Part shown: one piece after another, positions 48,735 to 59,041 of the stretch | Position numbering within the stretch: the stretch's first letter is position 1 | How the letters are laid out: each line of letters opens with the position of its first letter | From: Begonia masoniana | Lineage: Eukaryota > Streptophyta > Magnoliopsida > Cucurbitales > Begoniaceae | Reading direction: 5' to 3' | Length of the DNA stretch: 64,000 nucleotides | NCBI GenBank assembly: GCA_022432975.1 | Contig: CM039509.1 | Coordinates: 26,748,510 to 26,812,509, forward strand | Notes under the pieces: generated by a model | Seen by the model: only the letters and a program-made list of their open reading frames with translations | What the model was told of the DNA's origin: nothing | Databases searched by the model: none | Position numbers and translations under genes: made by a program

Positions 48735-50227
48735 TCGAACATACGGATTCATACCCTGGGAAAATTGATCCACCTCCCATTGTATCAGGGATCAAATCAG
48801 CTGTTAAGGGAATTAATCCGTCCCTTAATTGAATATATGGATTCATACCCTGGGAAAATTGATCCACCTCCCATGTATCAGGGATCATCAGACCAGTGAA
48901 CGAATGCAACATAACTGAGAAATGAAAGTAGAGACTGCATATTTAGGATTTACATTCCAGTACACATTTCATTTCTTGCTTTACTTTCTTAACATTAGAC
49001 TAATAGATGAGTTTTGTGATGTAGGTGAAGAGATTACTACAGGTGAATTTCCCGTGTGCACAGATGAGTAGATGTGGTTGGAGGGGTACATTCATGCTCT
49101 GGTCTGGTAAACTGATGAGGCGGGTTAACTAGTGTCAGCGGTTGTGAAGGTTTAGTTGATAATGATTCAATCTGAGTACATTGAGTTTTCATGACAGTAG
49201 TGGTAGCAACCTTTTGAATTAGTTTTGGAGATTTCCTGACATTAGTGTTCTGTTGGATTTTATAATGTTGTTTTTTACTGAATTTGAGCAATGCAATGAT
49301 TTAAACTGCCTCTGAATGGTTTTTGGTAAAATGCTTAAGTCCTTTTAATAGTCGGGACTTTCTCGATTTATAGTAAAGTCTACTGCCATGTTGTTTTGTC
49401 CATCGGTAGGAGTCGAGTAATTTATCTATCGGATGATGTTTTGGTAAAAGCTATCGGTGGATGTGTGTAGAAGTTTATTGTTTTCTATCGGAGGAAGTTG
49501 TGTTGTTTTCTATCGGAAGATGCCTTAAGAAAAGTCATCGGATGATGTAGGTTAATTCTATCGGAAGATGCCTTAAGAAAAGTCATCGGATGATGTAGGT
49601 TAATTCTATCGGAAGATGCCTTAAGAAAAGTCATCGGATGTAGGTTAATTCTATAGGAAGATGCCTTAAGAATAGTCATCGGATGATGTCTCAGTAAAGT
49701 CACCGGTACATGAAGTTTGTTCTATTGGAAGGTGTAGGTCAAAGTCCATCGGATGATGTCTCGGTAAACTCATCGGCAGAAGCGTGACGACGTCATCGGT
49801 AGATGTAGGAGGATTTTTGTCGTATAATAATCGAAGGATGTAGAGTGTATTTTGTCGTATGCGATAGGTTGATGTCTTTTGGCTAACGTCATCGGTAGAA
49901 ACCTTCTATCTTCTGTTTCTGCTTCTTCCGTTGACTTTATCAATCGGCAGATGTGTTTGACTTATGTGACTTCTCTAGTATTTCGCTGTTTAAACTAGAT
50001 TTTCTAATTGCCGATTGTTTCTTAACAATTCAACAGCATTTCGTAGTTTTGTATAACTTCATTGTGGTTCAAATGATTTCCGCTGCAAATTTTTAAATGT
50101 TTTGAGTTTTTAGAAAAATGTCAAATTTTGACTGTCGAGTGAAGATTTAAATTAATCAAAAAATTTCTTAGTCATGTTCGAGCATTGAGTAGCGAACCGG
50201 GTTCAGAAAACTAGGGGATTTACAGTG

Positions 50228-50240
50228 TGGTATCCGAGAC
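50228..50240 (+). other. GypC primer-binding site
   Basis: TGGTATCCGAGAC, three bases after the LTR; one mismatch from the usual tRNA-Met complement. Confidence 0.85.
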
Positions 50241-50379
50241 ATTCAGTTAAACCGTTCAAAAGATTACTCATCAGTGCCAATCATTGCATGGAAGTGCTCC
50301 AACAACTGTAAGTGTTTACGTTAACCTTAGCTATTAGGTATTTATGAACATATTTAACTTTATTCAGGAATTTAGCAAA

Positions 50380-51042
50380 ATGGCTAGACGACCAGGAAGG
50401 CCGAGGATACCAAGAGAGATACCAAGTCCAAGACGTGAGGAGGACTCTAGTGTAATCAGAGAGCTGACAGAATTGATGCGTCAACAGACTGATATAGTGC
50501 GTCAACAGTCTGACCAGATAGGTGTGTTGTTGAACCGAGAAGCACAAGGAAGTGCCAACTCGGGTTCTAGTGGTGAACATTCTGGAGATAGGTTCAGGAG
50601 GCTAAGACCACCCACGTTTGATGGACAGTCAACTGATCCAGTTATTGCTGAAGGATGGCTTAGAAAGATTGAAAGCATGTTTAGTTGTGCCAACATTGGA
50701 GAAGGAGAAAAAGTCACGTTGGCAACCTTTCATTTAGCTGGTGAAGCTCAACTCTGGTGGGAAACAATAGAGACCACCACCGATGTTTTGACGATGCCTT
50801 GGTCATAATTCAAGGACATTTTCTATGGGAAGTATTTTAACAGTACTGTCCAGACCGCGAAGAAATTGGAGTTCCTGAACTTGAAGCAGACAGGGTCCGT
50901 GGCCGAGTATAGTAGGCAGTTTGAGTCCCTGTCCAGATTTGCTAGACACTTTGCTCACAAGGACGAGGATAAGGTGTTCAAATTTGTGCATGGGCTGAAG
51001 CCAGAAATTTACCGAGGAGTTAAATTTTGAGGAATTAAAGGT
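50380..51042 (+). pseudogene. GypC gag core
   Basis: The likely start is the ATG at 50380 (MARRPGRPRIPREIPSP), matching GypA. An upstream in-frame ATG at 50344 lies in leader sequence. Core motifs LRPPTFDG, AEGWLRKIESMF, FHLAGEAQLWWE. A TAA at 50806-50808 (SQFKD position) and a TGA at 51028-51030 interrupt it. Confidence 0.93.
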
Positions 51043-51904
51043 TTGACATTAAGTGAGGTGGTGTCCACTGCTCTGGAAGTGGAAGAGGCTGAAAGGAAAT
51101 GTGCTGGACCAAAGGAGGCCCCGCAAAGGTTTAACCAGCCACACCAACAAAGGGGAACGAAGAGGCCAAGTGAAGGCCAAATAGCTAAGGAGCAGAAGGA
51201 AAGTGCAGAATGTCAAGAAATTTCCCCATGTCCAACATGTTTGAAGAATCACCCAGGGGAATGTAGGTGGACTTCTGGAAGGTGTTTCAACTGTGAGGAG
51301 GTTGGACACTCATTCAAAGACTGCACAAAGCCCAGAGTCCTTCGATGCTTCAACTGCAACAAGCCGGGACACATTGTTAGAGATTGCCCAACGTCGAAGA
51401 GTGGCCCTGCTAGGATAAAGCCGAGAATATTTTCCATGGTAGAGTCAGGAGAAGAGGACCAGCCTGCTGTGGTGTCAGGTACTATATTGATCAACTCTGT
51501 ACCTGCTTTTACTTTGATAGATTCGGGTGCAACACATTCTTTTATAGCCTCTGCTTTTGCTGATAAGCTAGATGTACGGTTTGCTTCTTCTGAACATATG
51601 TTTAACGTAGCATTACCTTCTGGTGAGCGCATGCACTCTAACCAAGTGATGCTTGACAGTAATGTTTATAGGGAATGTAAGTCTACCTGCTGATCTTATA
51701 ATCATAGATATAATAGGATTTGATGTAATCCTAGGAATGGACTGGTTGTTTAAACATCACGCCACAATTGATTGTAGAACTGGAGTAGTTAGCTTTCAAC
51801 CCCCTGGTAAGTTGAAACATACCTTTCAAGCTTCAAAGAAGAGTAAGGAAATGTCTGTGATGACTTCTATTAACTCTAGACCTTCCCTGTGTGGGGAGTA
51901 TTTG
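51043..51904 (+). pseudogene. GypC zinc knuckles and protease
   Basis: Two intact CCHC knuckles (CFNCEEVGHSFKDC and CFNCNKPGHIVRDC), then the protease LIDSGATHSFIA. A frameshift near 51655 moves the reading to a second frame with VILGMDWLFKHHATIDC. The coding sequence is cut by LTR-D4 at 51905 (preceding bases ATTTG). Confidence 0.94.
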
Positions 51905-53467
51905 TGTAACACCCGACATTTCGGCCAGGTGATTTTCTGACCATTTTCATTGTCACCCTCTTATTTAACCGTTATGATTTAAATTAATGTTAAGACAAAT
52001 TTATTACAATTGAGTAAACTAGTTGGGTGGCAGTTTAGTAATTAGAATTGATGGATTAGTATAAATAGGAAATGGAAACCTAATCTCATTTTATTACCAC
52101 TGTAGCCGACATTCCCTCTCGGCGATTTCTTCTCTCCCAGTTCTTGCTCTCGGCTACCAGAACTTCCCTTTACCGACGGCTGGTTTTCGAGCTTGCTCTT
52201 CTCTGCAAATCCACACCCGAGGTATGAATGGACAATGTAGTCATTCATTAGTAAATAGAGCTCTGTTTTAAAGCTCGGCAACGGAGTTCTCGGATTTTTA
52301 GCATGGCCGAGTAGTTTGAGATTTTTTGAAAATCTGAGAGTAGAAATGTCATCCCGAATCGATTCTGAGCATTTTAAGTAACCAACTCGGATTTAATCAA
52401 TGTAAAACCTGTCCACCTAGTTTCGGATTTCGACTGCTGGGTGTCAAACAGAGGAATCGGAATGACTTTAGCTATTAGATCCTAGTGTGGGTTTATGATT
52501 AGGACTACTAGACTTTGTTTTAACTACTGTAATGTACATGTTTTAGGTGAGAAGTTAAAGAGAGGAATGTTCGGATTGCTAAGGGAATCCAGGTAAGTGA
52601 TGTGTTAAGATTTCCGGCCACGAGGGCCCTACACCGCAAGGGTATTAGGAAATCACTGAGATGTTAACTTGTTGACTATGATTTGTTATTTCCACGATAT
52701 GAGAAGTTGTTAAGTAAATGTAAGTTACAGGATGTTCTACTTGTCCATATGGGTATGACTTTTCTCTGTGAACCTCATGTCTATGCATTATGCCCCGTTT
52801 ATGATTAAGTGAGAACATGAAAAAGTAATGTAACTATGATTAAGTGCAGAACGGGGAAAAAGACTATGTTATGTATGACTCGCGAATTCTCCCACTGGTG
52901 GAGCCGAGTTAACGATATGTATGACTCGCGAAATCTCCCACTGGTGGAGGCCGAGTAATGATATGTATGGCTCGCGAATTCTCCCACGGTGGAGGGCCGA
53001 GTAATGATATGTATGGCTCGCGAATTCTCCCACTGGGGAGGCCGAGTGATGTATCATGATTGCCGCGATAGGCAAATGATAATGTACGACTGCCGCGATA
53101 GGCAAGTGACTATGTACCCCCTGTCTTCCTCCCTCGTTCCCTGCCTTAATACATGTTATGTAAATGATAAAGATGAACATGAATGAAGAATGGTTTATGA
53201 ATTATGTCTCTTTAAATTGTGTACTCATGTATATCTGTCAACATGCATTCCTTACTAACATTAGGCTTATAGTTACCTTATGGTGTAGGTGAAGAAGGTT
53301 CAGGTGGGATGTTATTTTCAAGAGGATGTAAGAGCAGGCCGGTTGCTGAGGATGCTCAAGGTGAACAGTGCGTGGACTTGGAGATGCGCATTTATGACCC
53401 ATGTGTTAGACTCGTTATGTTTACGTATGTTAAATGGATATGGTATTTAAGTAGGATTTTTTTTTTT
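51905..53467 (+). mobile_element. LTR-D4, truncated by assembly gap
   Basis: Begins TGTAACACCCGACATTTCGG and follows LTR-D1 for about 1.56 kb, including microexon 52547-52592, four 47-bp-type units (52875-53050) and the TGCCGCGATAGGCA doublet, then ends in a T run at the gap. Many single-base deletions in short homopolymers relative to D1 and D2. Confidence 0.9.
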
Positions 53468-53567
53468 NNNNNNNNNNNNNNNNNNNNNNNNNNNNNNNNN
53501 NNNNNNNNNNNNNNNNNNNNNNNNNNNNNNNNNNNNNNNNNNNNNNNNNNNNNNNNNNNNNNNNNNN
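53468..53567. other. Assembly gap of 100 N
   Basis: Exactly 100 N, a conventional placeholder for unknown length. The flanks are unrelated (LTR-D4 left, GypA-type LTR right). Confidence 0.99.
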
Positions 53568-54036
53568 AGAAATCAAACCAGAAATTTAAGGAAACTAGTT
53601 TGAAACCCTGCTACTCGTGCATTCCCATTTATCACAATAACCCGAACCTACTCTCACTCGCAGCATCCTAGAAATCATCACATTGCACTTCCTCAGTCAT
53701 CTAACTACTAAGACATAAGAAAATGAGGAAAACGTACCTAGGTTGAAGGAAAATCGGGCGAGGGAATCGCCTAGAGGGTTCTGCTGTAGAGCTGAAGGCT
53801 GAAAGAGAAATGGTAAGCTGGATAGTGGCGGCTTTAGTGTATTAATCACAAAGCCTCTTTCCTTAAATAGGTTATCCATTATAGCTCTCAATTTACCACT
53901 ATGCCCTTACTTAATCACTCATTAACGTAATTAATAATTCCCTCAATTTTCTCCACAACATGCTTACTATTAAATAACGGAATAGATACTATTAAATAAC
54001 AGAATAGAAATTAGTTTAATAGAACCGGGTGTTACA
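53568..54036 (-). repeat. Second copy of the GypA 5' LTR outer end
   Basis: Matches 34673-35144 closely, more closely than the 3' LTR (for example AAATCATCACATTGCACTTC). It is followed by ATAAT, the same 20-bp Helitron sliver and GAATC (54037-54066), as at 35145-35174. Confidence 0.93.
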
Positions 54037-54960
54037 ATAATAATGGTGTACTTTGTACATAGAATCTGTAACACCCGACTTTTAAGCCAGATGATTTTCT
54101 TAACGGAATTAACTGTCACCCTTATTTTTTTGGTCCTTTTGATTTAAAATTAATACCAAGATTTGTTCCAAATTGTGTGAACTAGGTTGAGTGGTAAAAT
54201 AGAAATTAGGGTGGGCTGTGATCGATATATAATGGAAATGGAAAGCTTTTAAATCTCACCAATACCACTGTAGCCGACACTTTCTCCTTTCAGCGATTTC
54301 CCTCTCCCGATGTAACACCCGACATTTCGGCCAGGTGATTTTCTGACCATTTTCATTGTCACCCTCTTACTTAACCGTTATGATTTAAATTTAATGTTAA
54401 GACAAATTTATTACAAGTTGAGTAAAACTAGGTTGGGTGGCAGTTTAGTAATTAGAATTGATGGATTAGGTATAAATTGGAAATGGAAACCTTAAATCTC
54501 ATTTTATTACCACTGTAGTAGACATTTCCTCTCGGCGATTTCTTCTCTCCCAAGTTCTTGCTCTCGGCTACCAGAACTTCCCTTTACCGACGGCTGGTTT
54601 CGAGCTTGCTCTTCTCTGCAAATCCACACCCGAGGTATGAAATGGACAATGTAGTCATTCATTAGTAAATAGAGCTCTGTTTTCAGCTCGGCACTGAGTT
54701 CAGATATTTTTAGCAGTGGCCGAGTAGTTTAAGACTTTCCAAAATCTGAGAGTAGAAATGTCATCCTGAATCGATTCTGAACATTTTAAGTAACCAACTC
54801 GGATTTAACCAATGGTAAAACCTGTCCACCTAGTTTCGGATTTCAGACTGCAGTGTGTCAAACAGAGGAATCGGAATGACTTTTGCTATTAGATCCTAGG
54901 ATGGTTTATGATTAGGACTATTAGGACTTTGTTTTAACTACTGTAATGTACATGTTTTAG

Positions 54961-55006
54961 GTGAAGAAGTTTAAAGGAAAGAAGCTCGGATTGCTAAGGA
55001 ATCCAG
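54961..55006 (+). other. Candidate 46-nt leader microexon, LTR-D1
   Basis: Bounded by GTTTTAG and ATCCAG/GTAAGTG; starts GTGAAGAAG. The downstream acceptor GGTGTAG/GTGAAGAAGG lies near 55664. Same length in D2, D3 and D4. Confidence 0.55.
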
Positions 55007-56029
55007 GTAAGTGAATGTGTTAAGACTTCCGGCCACTAGGGCCCTACACCGCAAGGGTATTAGGAAATCACTGAGATGTTAGCTTGTTGACTATGATTTG
55101 TTATTTCCACGATATGAAGAAGTTGTGTAAGTAAATGTAAAGTTACAGGATGCTCTACTTATCCTTATGGTATGACTTTTCTCTATGAACCTCATGTCTA
55201 TGCATTATGCCCACGTTTATGATTAAGTAGAGAACATGAAAAGTAAATGTAACCATGATTAAGTGCAGAACGAGGAAAAGACTACATTATGTATGACTCG
55301 CGAATTCTCCCACTGGTGGAGGCCGAGTTAATGATATGTACGACTCGCGAAATCTCCCACTGGTGGAGGCCGAGTAATGATATGTATGGCTCGCGAATTC
55401 TCCCACTGGGGAGGCCGAGTGATGTATCATGATTGCCGCGATAGGCAAATGATTATGTATGACTGCCGCGATAGGCAAATGACTATGTACCCCTGTCTTC
55501 CTCCCTCGTCTCCTGCCTTAATACATGTCATGTAAATGATAAAGATGAACACGAATGATGAATGGTTTATGAACTTATGTCTCTTAAATTGTGTACTCAT
55601 GTATATCTGTCAGCATGCATTCCTTACTAAGCATTAGGCTTATAGTTAAACCTTATGGTGTAGGTGAAGAAGGTTCAGGTGAGGATGTTATGTTCAAAGA
55701 GGATGCTTAAGGCTGGTTGCTGGAGGATGCTCAAGGTGACAGTGCAGGACTGGAGAGGCGATTTATGACCCCTGGTTAAGACTCTTATGTTACAGTATGT
55801 TAAAGAATATGGTAGTTTAAGTAGGATGAGATTATTTTAAAACGTTGAGCTTTGAAACTGTCTAGTGGATCACTGAGTCAGGGAATGATTATATAGATTT
55901 ATAAATGGTCTGTTGCTTAAGTCTTCCGCTATATGCATTTTGAATGAGTTGTGTTTTCTTCTGTTGGAAGGAGTCATTTGATGATTTAGAGTTCTCTACC
56001 GTAAGACGGAAGCTGGAAGAGGTAGTCTT

Positions 56030-56320
56030 CCGGCTGACGTCATCGGCAGATGTCGAAAGAATAGTTGTTGATGGTTTAGTCTTCCGGTTGACGTCATCGA
56101 CAGGTGCCGAAGGTTAATTGTTTGATGGTTTAGTCTTCCGGCTGACGTCATCGGCAGATGCCGAAGGGTAATTGTTTGATGGTTTAGTCTTCCGGCTGAC
56201 GTCATCGGCAGATGCCGAAGGGTAATTGTTCGATGGTTTAGTCTTCTGGCTGACGTCATCGGCAGATGCCGAAGGGTAGTTGTTTGATGGTTTAGTCTTC
56301 CAGATGACGTCACCGGAAGA
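56030..56320. repeat. TGACGTCA tandem repeats in LTR-D1
   Basis: About five units of roughly 58 bp, each with CTGACGTCATCGGCAGATG, plus a related GATGACGTCACCGG. The TGACGTCA palindrome is intact in most units. Repeat-derived ORFs here (55996-56313) are not genes. Confidence 0.85.
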
Positions 56321-57819
56321 TGTAAAATGTGTTTTGTCGATTAGCGACCGGATGATGTTTTAATTTAGCACGCAAGACCCACGTGCTCACCGGAAGATGT
56401 AAAATGTGTTTTGTCGATTAGCGACCGGAAGATGTAAAATGTGTTTTGTCGATTAGCGACCGGATGATGTTTTAATTTAGCACGCGAGACCCACGTGCCC
56501 ACCGGAAGATGTCTCCTTTTAGGCGATGTTAAGCGAGTCACGCGTAATGCACGTGATGACCGGACGACTAAATTTCTGAGGGTTGTCAACGCATGCAACC
56601 TGTAACGCCCCGAGTTCTCTGAACCCGGTTCGTCACACAAAACCCGTGCACGAACTAAAAACTTCATTCATAATTTGAACTAATTTAAATAACTTAGAGT
56701 TAAACAAAACCATAAAGTGTTTGGATAATCGGATAAAATGTTCGAGATAAATCGACCAAAAGAAATAAAGGTTTAAATCACAAAACACTATTAAAACTCT
56801 AAAGACAACAACATCTGCCGGTAGAAAAATCAACGGAAGAAGCAGACACAGCAAATATAAGACTCCTGCCGATGACGTGGACCTGAAGACTTGGAACTGA
56901 AGGACATTTCTCGGCGGGCTGCACCTACCGATGGCGTCAACACAACTTCATCTGCCGATGACGTCAGCACAATTTCATCTGCCGATGACGTCAGCACAAC
57001 TTCATCTGCCGATGAAGTCAACATGACTTCATCTGCCGATGAAGCCAACACGACTGCACATACAACTTCCACTGCCGATGAAGTCAACATGACTTCATCT
57101 GCCGATAGAAATAGGTTTATATCTATCGATAGAAATAAGGCTACATCTTCCGATGCCTTTACCGAAGACATCATCCGATAGAAATTTGGATACACCTACC
57201 GATAGACATCCCCTTCCGGTAGGTTCAAACTACTCAACTTCTGCCGATAGAATGCATCTGCCGATAGATAACAAAACACATCCCATGTACCGATAGATTC
57301 AGGGCGACATTCTGGCTACTCCTAATTATACAATACAACTCCATTTATGAAAAAGAATCTATTTGCCTTACTGAAATCACTCAGAAAAAGGATTCAAACC
57401 CATGTATTCCTTAAAATCCAACAAGTGCAAATCTTCAAATCTCAGCGGAATGCCATTATCAAATAACAAAACTCAATTTGTTCAAAACGCTGATATCACT
57501 ACTGTTATGAAAACTCGATCCATCTAAAATAAAGCATTGATAATAAAACCTTCACTCCAACAGACATCAATTAAACTGCCCCATCAGCTGCCAGAACATT
57601 GTGTGGATGCACTCCTCCAACCCAACTAGCCTTCTGTGAACTCAGTAAACACACCTGCTAAACTTCTTCACCTACATCACAAAACTCATCTATTAGCCTA
57701 ATGCTAAGCAAGTAAAGCAATAATGCATGAAAAGCCGAAGACATGTCATCCTAGCATGCAGTTTCTACTTTTCTCATCTCTGTTACATATTCATCGTTAT
57801 AATCGGATTCCTCTCTAAA

Positions 57820-57890
57820 TTGGGAGTTGAATCACTTCTCCCAAAGTATGAACATCCCTGTCTCATTAGGAGTTGGATTAATTCTCCTAA
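57820..57890 (-). other. Paired hairpins in LTR-F
   Basis: TTGGGAG/CTCCCAA at 57820-57826 and 57838-57844, and TTAGGAG/CTCCTAA at 57866-57872 and 57884-57890, both with 11-nt loops. The second stem differs from GypA (TTAAGGG/CCCTTAA) at paired positions, so pairing is kept. Confidence 0.8.
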
Positions 57891-58181
57891 CAGTGAATAT
57901 ATATATACTGATCAATGTTCAGATCCACTTCGAAATTGGGAGTTGGATCAGTTTTCCCAAAGTATGATCCCTGGCTCATTAAGGGTTGGATTAGTTCCTT
58001 TAACAGAAAATGTTTCACATAAATCACTTCAGAATGTTCACTTCCTCACTATATCAAAACATGTAAACTCATTTTCGTGTACTTTCAAATATATGATGCA
58101 TGAAACAGGAAAACATTCAAACACACAAAAATCCTATTGTTCTGTGATGTAGGCCCGAAGGCACAAGCAAACTTCACTTAC

Positions 58182-58233
58182 CTGGATTCCTAGCAAATGC
58201 TCGGTTAAGAGCTACCTCGGGGGTTTGGTTCAC
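58182..58233 (-). other. Candidate 52-nt leader microexon, LTR-F
   Basis: On the minus strand follows ATATAG, starts GTGAACC and ends ATCCAG before GTAAGTG. Confidence 0.5.
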
Positions 58234-59041
58234 CTATATTCATAAACAGAATGTTAAACCTTAGTCTAAGCTATTCAGAATTCTAAGGAGTTGGTTTGGG
58301 AGTACTTCTCACAGAGCATTCCCGATTAAACTCCAAACTCGAACTACTCTTTCTCACGACATTCCCAAGATATCCACATTGTCCTTTTTCTGTTATCTAT
58401 TTATCAATACATAAAGAAAACAAAAGAACTTACCTAAATCGAAGGAGGTCGCTGGAAGAAATCAAAGAGAGGTCTCCAATCGCTCTCGGCTAAACTGAGG
58501 AGCTGAGAATTCCGAAGAGGAAACAATAAACAGTGGCGGCTAAACCTCATTTACTCTTTCCTTAAATACGATATCCATTGCAAAAATTGACAATTACCCT
58601 TATACCCCCACTTAGTTACTCATTAACCTAATTGATATCTCTCCCAATTTCATTCCATAAAATTCACACTTAGAAGATTAATAGATTATTTTAATTCTAA
58701 TAAACCGGGTGTTACACAACCCATGCAAACCCGAGTGGTATTAAGTTAAGAGAATTGAGGGCACCTCCTCTTTTCCCGAAATTGTCAAGAAGCCAATGAC
58801 CGAGTCTAGTCGCTCGACTCTGTGAAGGTTGAGCCGACGAGGCGGGGGAAGTCGGACACGAGAGGGTTCGTCTTCCTTAATGGTTCCGCGTTTCTATTAC
58901 CAGTTTAAAAAAAAAATATATGTTAAATGTGAAAGTCTGTTGAGAGATAGTAAGTGAATGTAATAATAGTAAAAGTCAAGCAAACGATTAATGAAAGAAT
59001 ATGAACACGTGACGGCTCCTGGCCGGGGTCGTTACACCCGA

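Larger units (their letters stand above)
48000..50224 (+). repeat. GypC 5' LTR
   Basis: 2225 bp, TGTAATACCCGG to GGATTTACA. TATTTAA box near 48140, donor CTTG/GTGAGT near 48270, candidate microexon 48489-48539, hairpins 48710-48900, acceptor GATGTAG/GTGAAG near 49025, and a dense run of ATCGGnnGATG repeats at 49390-49950, including a near-perfect 58-bp unit repeated about three times (49500-49690). Confidence 0.93.
48000..51904 (+). mobile_element. GypC, Gypsy element, 5' part only
   Basis: 5' LTR 48000-50224, primer-binding site 50228-50240, gag and protease up to 51904, then LTR-D4 and the gap. The LTR is a relative of the GypA LTR and the protein a close relative of GypA gag. The 3' part is not in the window, so the duplication (CTTGA before 48000) cannot be checked. 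Confidence 0.93.
56601..58716 (-). mobile_element. Solo LTR-F inside LTR-D1
   Basis: 2116 bp. Minus-strand start TGTAACACCCGG, end GGGGCGTTACA; CAACC at 56596-56600 and 58717-58721. A relative of the GypA and GypC LTRs with its own candidate microexon (58182-58233), hairpins (57820-57890) and CATCTGCCGATGA repeats (56810-57290). The repeat-encoded ORF at 56891-57181 and the ORF at 57727-58152 are not genes. Confidence 0.95.
54311..59036 (+). mobile_element. Solo LTR-D1 inside the GypB2 LTR
   Basis: Starts TGTAACACCCGACATTTCGG, ends GGTCGTTACA. CCCGA flanks it at 54306-54310 and 59037-59041. Without the nested LTR-F it is about 2.6 kb. TATAAAT box at 54471-54477, donor CGAG/GTATGA at 54634, three 47-bp-type units near 55290-55420, and TGACGTCA repeats at 56030-56320. 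Confidence 0.96.

Noticed and set aside
56891..57181. Ser/Ala/Asp/Glu-rich repetitive protein
   Set aside because: The ORF is translated from CATCTGCCGATGA-type repeats in LTR-F; both strands are open for the same reason.
57727..58152. 141-codon ORF with hydrophobic start
   Set aside because: It covers the hairpin and leader part of LTR-F, and homologous LTRs do not keep it open.
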